In this document: positions 40,997-47,845 of the stretch, piece after piece
How the letters are laid out: each line of letters opens with the position of its first letter
How positions within the stretch are numbered: position 1 is the first letter of the stretch
DNA from: Prorocentrum cordatum
Lineage: Eukaryota; Sar; Dinophyceae; Prorocentrales; Prorocentraceae
Direction: 5' to 3'
NCBI GenBank assembly: GCA_963575745.1
Contig: CAUYUJ010021033.1
Coordinates: forward strand, 64,001 to 111,845
DNA length: 47,845 nucleotides
Notes under the pieces: model-generated
What the model saw: only the letters and a program-made list of their open reading frames with translations
Database searches by the model: none
Told to the model about the DNA's origin: nothing
Position numbers and translations under genes: made by a program

Positions 40997-41566
40997 ATGT
41001 CTCGCAGTGCATCCCCTGGAGCGCGCGATGGCCTCTCAGAAGAGATTCGTCAGCAGATCGCTGCTGCCGTTGGAGCGGCGGTGGCGGAAGCAATGAGGAC
41101 TGGAGTGCCGGGTTCGGCGCCCGGTCCCGAGGCAACGAGGACTGGAGTGCCGAGTTCGGAGCCCGGTCCCGAGGAGACGTACACAGGTTGGTGGGAGCGG
41201 CAGTACGGCCGCTGGGAGCGGCGAGGCGAGGAGTGGGCCTTGGCAGAAGCCTTGGAGCCGCCCTCGCGCCAAGCAGGCCACCGACCTGACACCCAGAGCC
41301 GCTACGTGGACAAGGAGCCACCTCCGGCCTGGGACGGGCTACGCCCAGAACAGACCTGGAGGACGTACCGACGTTCTTTGGACCACCGGCTGCAGAACAC
41401 GGACATCCCAGCAACGAAGCATGGGATTTTACTTTGGAAAGTTTTGTCTGGTGATGCTCACTTGACGATCAATCACCTCACAGACGAACAGCTGCAATAT
41501 CCAGGGGCCGGAAAGACAATCCGGAATATCTTGGACCAAGCTCACAGGCACATCTCTGAGTTTTGA
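40997..41566 (+). pseudogene. Retrotransposon gag, N-terminal part
   Basis: ATG 40997 begins MSRSASPGARDGLSEEIRQQ, then an Ala-rich helix, two diverged copies of RTGVP.S.PGPE, and a charged Trp-rich segment (WWERQYGRWERRGEEW). A helical region typical of copia capsids follows, with RTYRRSLDHRLQ and DAHLTINHLTDEQL. The frame stops at TGA 41564-41566 right after HISEF. Removing one T of the TTTT run at 41561-41564 would continue it into the next feature, so this is a one-base frameshift. Gag packages element RNA in virus-like particles. Confidence 0.65.
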
Positions 41567-43475
41567 AGATCAGGACGACTTCGACACAGCAGTGTACGGT
41601 CTTCACAGGGAATGCAACCAGAGCTTGATGCAGTTCGCCAACATCGCCCGGTCTGCTTTTCTTAAGGCAGATTCCCACGGCGATCCGTTGCCAGACCGCC
41701 GGAAGGGCATGATCTTCCTGAGGCGTGCCAAGATCCCTGGGCACTTAGAGGATCACATCATGTCCAAAACCGGTGGCTCCCGGAGGTTCACAGACCTCTT
41801 GGATGCGATCCGGGTGCTGTCCCGCAGGCCGACGGCTTCGCAGGCGGGGACTTTCCTGGACGTGGACGAGCAGTGCGACTCCGGGGAGGAGCAGGAGGGT
41901 GACGAGGCTTTCGTTGACTACGACAGCGAAGGCGGCGAACTCATCCCCCTAGACGACAGCGACCTGCAGGGCGAGTACGAAGAGGACGATGTCCAGTGGG
42001 CGTTGTCTCAGTTTCGCCAGGCCCGCGACGCTGCCCGGAAGGGCAAACCCCAGGGCTACCGGCAGATCCGCCAGAATCTGCAGCAGAGCCGGATCGCCCG
42101 CGGGTGGTCCAGCGGCTCCGGAAGCAGCTCGCAGGGCGGGTCGCGGCAGGCTCACGGGCGACCGCCCAAGGGCCGCGGCAAGGGCAGCGAGGCCCCGCCG
42201 CCGCCGCGCCCGCACCCGGCGCCCCGGCTGCAGCAGGGCGCCCGGCTGAAGCCGGTCTCTGCCCTCGGGGCGCGCACGCGCTGCAAGGCTTGCCACCAGC
42301 TTGGGCATTGGTCGTACCGGTGCCCGAACCAGTCGCAGCAAAGGGAGGAGGCAGGGGCCGGGACGGCACTTGTCTCATCCACCGAACCAGAGTCGTTCTT
42401 TTGCGGCGTGGTTGCTTCCTCGGTTCCAGAGGGCAGCAAGGGGGATCGCAGTGCTGAGCTCAGCGCGCGGTCTCCTGAGCAGGAGAGCCCCGCCTGGGCC
42501 GACGAGGAGAGCGACGGCCACAAGGAGGGCCGCAGTGCTGAGCTCAGCGCGCGGTCTCCTGAACAAGAGAAACCAGACTGGGGCGCCGCAGACAGCGACG
42601 GCGGTTTCGAGCTGGTAGACGAGCCTCAGCAGCAACCAGAGGAGGTGCCCGAGGCGCCCGGCCTGGACGACGAAGACCGGAAGTGGCTTGCTCAGAAACG
42701 GCGCCCGGCTACCGAGACCGGCCGCGCAGCTTTCCAGAGGATGGCTAAGCGCGCCGTGGTGGACGGCATCGTGAGTGACATCCGGCGCACGAAGGACTTC
42801 TTGAAGAAGCGCCAGGGAGACCCGGAGCAACTGGCTGCCGACCTCGAGAAGCTGGAGGCTCTGCGAGAACAGCACCGCCCTTCCTCGACCGGGAGCGGCG
42901 GCGAACTTCCGTTCGAAGGTTGGGACGAGCGGATGGACCGCGACATCAAGGCAGGCATGAAGACTCGCGCTGCCTACAAGAAGATGCGCGGCAGGAAGAA
43001 CCGCGCCGAGCCGAAGCGGTCTGCTGGAAAGGCAGACAGAGCCGCCGAGAGGCTTGAACTGGAACGCAAGTGGCACGAGAAGCACGACGCGGAGTTGCAG
43101 GAGGGCGACTACGTGCCGACGGACGGCCTGAAGGGACACGTCGAGGAGGACTTCATCACCTCGGAGGTCGTGCTGGACAGCGACGGCAAGGAGGTCGAGA
43201 TCGCCCGCTCCACGGCCCGCGACGACACCGCAGACGAGATGGAGTACCGCAGCATGACCCGCGCGGAGAGGAACGACTACCGGACAGACAGCTGGCGGCG
43301 CGACCCTACGCAGGCCGACTTCTACGACCGCCGGGAGCCGCAGCGGAAGTGGGAGTTGCCCAAGAGGGTCTTGACCCCGCAGGCGAAGGCCGGGAAACAC
43401 CGCCGGCAACGAGAGAACAGGAAGGCCAAGACCTTCCAAGTGGTTCAGTGCTGGCAAGGTGTGCTACGCTGGTGA
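41565..43475 (+). pseudogene. Retrotransposon gag, C-terminal part with zinc knuckle
   Basis: Continues gag in the next frame (EDQDDFDTAVYGLHRECNQ). It includes a GMIFLRRAKIPGHLEDHI capsid-like segment, an acidic region (EGELIP-like, SDLQGEYEEDD) and a basic Gln/Gly/Ser-rich RNA-binding-like stretch. A CCHC zinc knuckle C-x2-C-x4-H-x4-C (CKACHQLGHWSYRC) lies at 42282-42323. Two RSAELSARSPEQE repeats and a long charged helical tail follow. The frame ends at 43475, but the CCHC-protease part continues in another frame from about 43432, so a second frameshift lies near 43430-43440. The frame labelled from 41592 opens on GTG and is not a native start. Confidence 0.65.
42453..42464. repeat. 12-bp perfect palindrome repeated in the retrotransposon
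   Basis: GCTGAGCTCAGC. Further exact copies are at 42537-42548 and 44972-44983, and a copy with one mutation (GCTGAGCTAAGC) is at 45808-45819. Surrounding bases are also conserved (CAGTGCTGAGCTCAGCGC). Diverged relatives GTGCCGGGTTCGGCGC (41105-41120) and GTGCCGAGTTCGGAGC (41147-41162) keep the inverted symmetry. Confidence 0.8.
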
Positions 43476-44100
43476 CAAGTGTCCGTACAGCCACGACGTG
43501 GTTTCTGCTAGTGCGCCGGCTGCGGCGCGCAGTGCTACGACGGCTTACGTCGAGGTGAGCAGCATTGGCGAGCTCCTCCACAAGGCTCCAGCTGCTCGAG
43601 CACGCGCCCAGGAACCGTGGAACGGCCTGGAAGTGTCACCCGGCGAGAGTTTGGCGGACACGGCCGCCCAGAACGGCGTCGTTGGCATCAAGGCTTTCCG
43701 TGAGCACGAGAAGCTGTTGTACAACCAGCGTGGGCTGAGGCCCACGCTCAGCTCCAAGCTTGGCACGGCCGTCGGTGTGGGCGGTCGGGCCACAGTGCTG
43801 GCGCGCGTCTACGTGCCGTGTGGCATTTGGTGGTGTGAATGGCCTCGTCGAGTGGGCGATCATCGACAATCCGGCTGTTCCGCCGTTGACTCCGGTCAAC
43901 CTCCTCCACACGCTTGGCGCCGTGGTGAATCTGCCAGATTCGACCATGGAGTTGCGACGCTTGAACAAGAGCACCGCCCTCAAGCGTCTACCAACAGGCC
44001 ACGTCTCGCACAGTCTCACGGAATTTGCACCAGCAGGGTGGAAGGCACCGCCCACGATGGTGGACGAAGATTTCCGCGTGAAGAAAGGGACGGTGTATGC
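43432..44100 (+). pseudogene. CCCH finger and retropepsin-like protease region
   Basis: The first frame carries KWFSAGKVCYAGDKCPYSHD, a C-x8-C-x5-C-x3-H finger whose first Cys is Ser here (codon 43435-43437). A linker follows, then LADTAAQNGVVG (catalytic Asp at 43657), matching the D-T/S-G/A active-site motif of retroelement aspartic proteases. The frame shifts at the TTT run 43826-43828. The next frame reads GGVNGLVEWAIID, PLTPVNLLHTLGAV and MELRRLNKSTALKRL, the second half of a retropepsin-like fold. The protease would cleave the polyprotein. Interrupted, so inactive as written. Confidence 0.6.
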
Positions 44101-44360
44101 ACCGATGGAATTTGGATCAAAAAGATCGTCTCTGTCATCGCCATCACGTCCATCATCTTCGTCGGCGTGCCCCGTCTTCATGCACTCCTACGACGTCCTC
44201 TCAGTCTCTCCTTCTTCCACAACTTCTACCACTACCACGTCTACCTATTCTCCCTCTTCGGCTCCTACCACGCTCAGTCGCCTCCTCTCCTGCGTGAAGG
44301 TCCAGGACCCCAGCTGCTCGACGCAGCGTCCGGCCCGAACGTCTGCTGGGCTGTCTGTAA
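44101..44360 (+). other. Pyrimidine-rich Ser/Thr-coding tract
   Basis: A CT-rich stretch (TCTCTCCTTCTTCC, CCACTACCACG) read as Ser/Thr-rich in the protease frame and as hydrophobic in another. Similar tracts lie at ~45305-45410 and ~47580-47650. Its role is unclear. Confidence 0.5.
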
Positions 44361-45302
44361 GCGACTTCTTGCGTGTCCGGCCCGCGGCCAATGCGGCCAA
44401 GCTCACGCCGCCGGAGGGAGCCATGGGAGGAGGATGCGGCACTGCCGCCGGAACAGCTAAACCTGCAACTGAAAAGGTGGAGGCGTCTGGCGCTACGCTG
44501 CTTCGTAGTCCTCGCCGACGCGGCGTGGCAGGCAGTGTTCTCGCGTTGGCGCTCTGTCTCGTTGCAAATTCGGGCGGAGGAGTGCCAGCGCACAGTGGAG
44601 ATGCAACGGTCCCACTCGAATCCGTACGCGGACCAGCTGATCTGCGACACCAGCAAGGGGGGCTGTGGGGCTATTCTGGTATATCTCCCAACAGCACGCG
44701 CTTTGGCCACCCGGGCCAAGAAGGCAACCAAACCAACCAAGACGACAGGGTCTTTGGGTCAAAGGGCCCAGGATATCCAGAGCGAAGCCCCGGAGAAGAG
44801 GGATACTTGCCCTCGGTGTCAACGTGGCTTTCACAGGTTCGACACGCAAACCAAAACGATCCTGAGGTGCGACGGTTGGAAGACTGCAGACCGGGTTTGC
44901 ACGTTCATCCAGGCCCTGCCGGGAGAAACTCTGGACTACGGCCGGACCCCGCAGGAAACCCGAGCCGGAGTGCTGAGCTCAGCGCCTGGCTCCGGGAGCG
45001 TGCCGGGTGGGCCTCGCCCCCAAGTCTCGGCCGGTGGTGCCTCGGCAAGTGGTTCTGGACGGCCCGGATCGCCGCTGACTCCGGAGGACCTCTGGAGACA
45101 GTGGGAACAGATTCAGCAGTTCACCCAGCACCTGCAGCAGCAGCTCCAGCACCTGCCAAGCGCCGGCGCGTCCACTGGGACCCTGCCGTCACCGACGCCG
45201 GTGACCGACCCCAGCGCGCCGACTCCAACGGTGCCGGCTGGTTGGGTGCTGCCGGATCCCGCCCTGGGCTCCAACAGCCAGGAGAGCGACGACGATATGT
45301 AA
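44361..45302 (+). CDS. Zinc-ribbon-like reading frame of the retrotransposon
   Basis: The frame opens after TAA 44358 and ends at TAA 45300-45302. It has an acidic start (REPWEEDAALPPEQL), a helical segment, an ECQ/SHSNPYADQLICD...GGCGAIL group and CPRCQRGFHRF...LRC, so several Cys pairs are placed as in a zinc ribbon. A GVLSSAPGSG repeat, a Gln-rich helix (QWEQIQQFTQHLQQQLQHL) and an acidic C-terminus (ESDDDM) follow. It lies between protease and integrase and would need a frameshift on each side to join the polyprotein. A competing frame (43760-45817) is also open across it, but has no such cysteine pattern. No start codon is convincing. Confidence 0.5.
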   Translation, partial: ATSCVSGPRPMRPSSRRRREPWEEDAALPPEQLNLQLKRWRRLALRCFVVLADAAWQAVFSRWRSVSLQIRAEECQRTVEMQRSHSNPYADQLICDTSKGGCGAILVYLPTARALATRAKKATKPTKTTGSLGQRAQDIQSEAPEKRDTCPRCQRGFHRFDTQTKTILRCDGWKTADRVCTFIQALPGETLDYGRTPQETRAGVLSSAPGSGSVPGGPRPQVSAGGASASGSGRPGSPLTPEDLWRQWEQIQQFTQHLQQQLQHLPSAGASTGTLPSPTPVTDPSAPTPTVPAGWVLPDPALGSNSQESDDDM

Positions 45303-45303
45303 C

Positions 45304-47845
45304 GAGCAGTGGCACTATTGTATCTACTACACCATCTACCTCATCATCGTCATCTTCCGCTCTCTCCTCTATTTCTCCTCCTGCTTCTGTTATGTCTTTC
45401 ATGTGCGCTCGGCCGTATGAGATTTTGCGGGGGTGTGATGTACCAGAGCTCGCCGGCTATGTGGCCACCTCCGTCTCGTGGCCTTCCGACCGAGCGCTTG
45501 CGGTCTACTGCGTTCCTGACGGGTTGCCCGTGCGTCGCCCGCCTTCTTCGTCGGATTCTCTGTTTGGCGATTTAGCAGCAGTCGTCCAACTAGGAATGAA
45601 CGGCGACAGTAGCAGTGGCGATCGCCGCAGTCCTGGCGATACATCTTCTGGACACGTCGTTGTTTTCGACCCGTCGTTGTTTTTCGAATTCGTCGAGCAC
45701 GGCGAGTGGCGCGAGGGTGACGAAGTCGCCCTTTCGCGTGAAGATCGCGTGCACCTGCTGGCCAATTTGACCGGAGGCGCGCGTTTTCCGCGGAACCGGC
45801 CCGGAGTGCTGAGCTAAGCGCCTGGGTTGGTCTGTCCATCGGCGGAAGACGCGTCTGCCCAAGATGATCCACCCTCAGCCGACGCCCAGCAGGCTGACGA
45901 CCAGCAGGCAGACGAGCAATACGACGAAAACGCAACACAACCACTGACGGAGGACCAAAAACGCACCATCCAGAAGATCCACAACAACTGCGGTCATCCA
46001 AGTAGGGAGGAGTTCCTGCGTGCCCTACGGCTGAACCGGGCAAAACGCCTTGTACTTGATTACGTGCGGAAGCACTTCCAGTGCCCCGCCTGTGACGCCA
46101 AGGGGCGAATGCCCAAACCACGGCCGCCAGCATCGCTTCCAAGAACCTTCCGGTTCAATGAGACTCTCGGCGTCGATCTTCTTGAACTGGACTGCCCAGA
46201 CGGCTCCAAGATGACCATATGCAACGTGGTATGTTGGGGTACTCTTTACCAGTTGTGCGTCCCAGTAGAAGACAAAACGGCCGAGGTCGTGGCTGCTTGC
46301 GTAGCGGACCGGTGGGTGCGATACTTCGGCCCGCCGCTTGTCGTCATCGCCGACCAAGGCGGAGAGTTTGTAGGCCAGGCCTTCAAGGACTTCTGCACGC
46401 AGAACAGTATCCTCTTCCATCTGACTGACACGCGGGCGCCGTGGCAAAACGGCCGAACGGAGCGCCGCGGGGACATCTTCAATAATAGTGTGAACAAATC
46501 TGTTTGGATACATTCTCCCACGGATTTTGTATCATTTCGTCGCTTGATCTCCGAGTGCAACGCTGCCAGGAATAGGCTGAGCAATCGGTCAGGATACTCG
46601 CCGCTACAGCGGGTTTTCGGCATAGGCCACCGCCTTCCTGCAGACCTCGCCAGCGATGACATCTACGCCCCAGATGCCATCTATGATCTTGCAGCGTCGG
46701 ACCCTAGCTTCGAGGAGTCCCGGCGTATCCGGGAGGCGGCCCTGAAGGCCCGCGCTGAAGTGTCCATCAGGGGTCGAATCGAGGAAGCTGTCCGTGCCAG
46801 GCCTCGCGTACAAACTCCTTTGCGGGCAGATGACGTCGTCATGGTCTGGAAAACACATCCTCCTTCCAGGCGTTGCAAATGGGTCGGCCCTGGAGTGTGC
46901 ATCGGTAGTCACAGAGGTAGTCTTTGGATCAACATGCGCGGGGTGTTGTGGAAGTGCAGTCAGCTCCAGTGCAAGTTGGCCACTGCAGAGGAGTCTCGCG
47001 GGCTGGAGATTCAAAACATGCTGCTCGACAACATGCGCGCGGACCTCCAGGAGTTCCCAGGCCGTAGAACATACGTCGATGTAGAGCGGGAAGGAGACCC
47101 ACCTCCAGACGCGAACGTGCCGGCGCCTGCTGCGGACCTCCCTGGCGATGATGACGACGACAACATGTCGCCACAGGAGCCGCCGCCTCCAGCACCAATG
47201 CCTGCAGTCCAGCCACAGCCGGAACCGGAGATCAGCCAGGCTGATATCAACAGTCTCCGGAATGCTCTCCAACCTGATGGTCCTGCTCGCCCACGGGCGC
47301 AAACTGCTTCTACCCTGCCAGAGCCAGAGTCCGAAGGACGTGGCCCGGCTTCTGCCGACGGGCAGTCTGCGCCGACCGCCAGGACGGGCACGGCTGCTGC
47401 CCACGACCCTCCGCCTCCGGAGGGCGAGCCGCCAGCTCAACGACCGCGGCTTGACCTCTCTGCCCCGGGAGCTGTCGACAGGCTGGACGGCCATCCTTCG
47501 AGCAGTATGCGTTGGCAGCCGAGGGAGAGCGGAGGCTGGCAGCCTGCTGGTTTCTCTTCTGATCTGCTGGCAGGCGCGTCGACTACAAGTACGGCGCCTT
47601 CTACTTCTACTACATTACCTACATCATCTCATCATCATCCGCACGACGAGGACGACGGCGAGGGATGGTGGAGGAGGTCAGTGGAGGAGGCAGTGTGCGA
47701 GAACACGGGTGCACCAGCATTGTTCTACGAGGAGGAGGTTGCAGATTTGTTCGGTGACACAACAGACAATATCTTGTGCAATGTGTTTTTCGAAAAGGAC
47801 AAGGCTACAGGGCTGACAGCTGCCAAGATGCAGCGCAAGAGCGAG
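45304..47845 (+). pseudogene. Copia-type integrase, interrupted by one stop, runs off the window
   Basis: One reading frame, broken only by TAA at 45815-45817, runs to the window end. Zinc-binding N-domain HNNCGHPS...CPAC: His at 45980 and 45995, Cys at 46082 and 46091. Catalytic core: GVDLLEL (Asp 46175), VIADQGGEF (Asp 46352) and NGRTERRG (Glu 46460), with 35 residues between the second Asp and Glu (DD35E). A basic C-terminal part with VVMVWKTHPPSRRCKWVGPG follows, then a Pro/Ala/Ser linker toward the absent reverse transcriptase. Integrase inserts element cDNA into host DNA. The catalytic triad is intact. The stop is explained by one C-to-A change in a repeated palindrome (45808-45819). 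Confidence 0.75.

Larger units (their letters stand above)
40780..47845 (+). mobile_element. Copia-order LTR retrotransposon, 5' part, decayed
   Basis: The order is LTR, primer site, gag with zinc knuckle, CCCH finger, protease, zinc-ribbon-like frame, integrase. The integrase comes before any reverse transcriptase, which is the Ty1/copia (Pseudoviridae) order rather than Ty3/gypsy. The reverse transcriptase, RNase H and 3' LTR would lie beyond the window end. At least three frameshifts and one stop interrupt the polyprotein. GC content is markedly higher than in the adjacent repeats. Confidence 0.75.

Noticed and set aside
42375-43457. 360-codon minus-strand frame
   Set aside because: Antisense of the gag C-terminal region. 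High GC keeps it open.

Overview
Eukaryotic nuclear DNA, most probably from a dinoflagellate alga (about 75% sure). The reasons are gene-poor sequence packed with satellites, a copia-order LTR retrotransposon with a DTA-type protease and a DD35E integrase, LINE-type reverse transcriptase copies, and one long-intron protein-kinase gene. I found no spliced-leader sequence, rRNA or tRNA, so the assignment rests on retroelement style and repeat content. A 100-N assembly gap lies at 35246-35345. Apart from the kinase pieces and retroelement remnants, almost every long open frame here is a by-product of repeat composition.

Layout. 1-14.6 kb is a mosaic array. Its parts are a ~177-bp satellite (about 25 copies, two subtypes in fixed order), a ~250-bp module B, a ~356-bp MITE-like family bounded by 13-bp terminal inverted repeats (CCTCGTAGAGCTC), and a ~35-bp imperfect palindrome that recurs at module junctions. 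Three LINE-like elements (2287-2856, 7750-9203, 10774-14301) are all inserted at the same point of separate copies of that palindrome. The largest carries an endonuclease C-terminus, a reverse transcriptase and an RNase H-like domain whose motifs are in circularly permuted order. A stem-loop-rich 633-bp element (5031-5663) sits between 17-bp direct repeats, and part of a second copy lies in reverse orientation at 1-120.

14.6-19 kb holds two large blocks built from 11-15-bp (GGGACGTGCC-like) and 43-bp satellites. 19.8-20.3 kb is the N-lobe and catalytic loop of a CDK-like kinase. Its activation segment reappears at 32.33-32.44 kb, which suggests a ~12-kb intron filled with a C-rich ~110-bp satellite, TATG/TGCA microsatellites and 10-12-bp CTTGGGGCC-type repeats in both orientations. 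33-36 kb has trinucleotide repeats, the gap and a minus-strand zinc-motif fragment. 36.6-40.66 kb is a ~1.03-1.35-kb higher-order repeat with a conserved ~400-bp core.

40.78 kb to the window end is the 5' part of a copia-order LTR retrotransposon: putative LTR, primer-binding site, gag with zinc knuckle, CCCH finger, protease, zinc-ribbon-like frame, and integrase running off the edge. Several frameshifts and one stop suggest a decayed copy, though sequencing error could explain some of them. The most notable signals are the permuted RNase H, the shared LINE insertion point with a covarying 3' hairpin, the stem-loop-rich element, and a 12-bp perfect palindrome repeated inside the retrotransposon.
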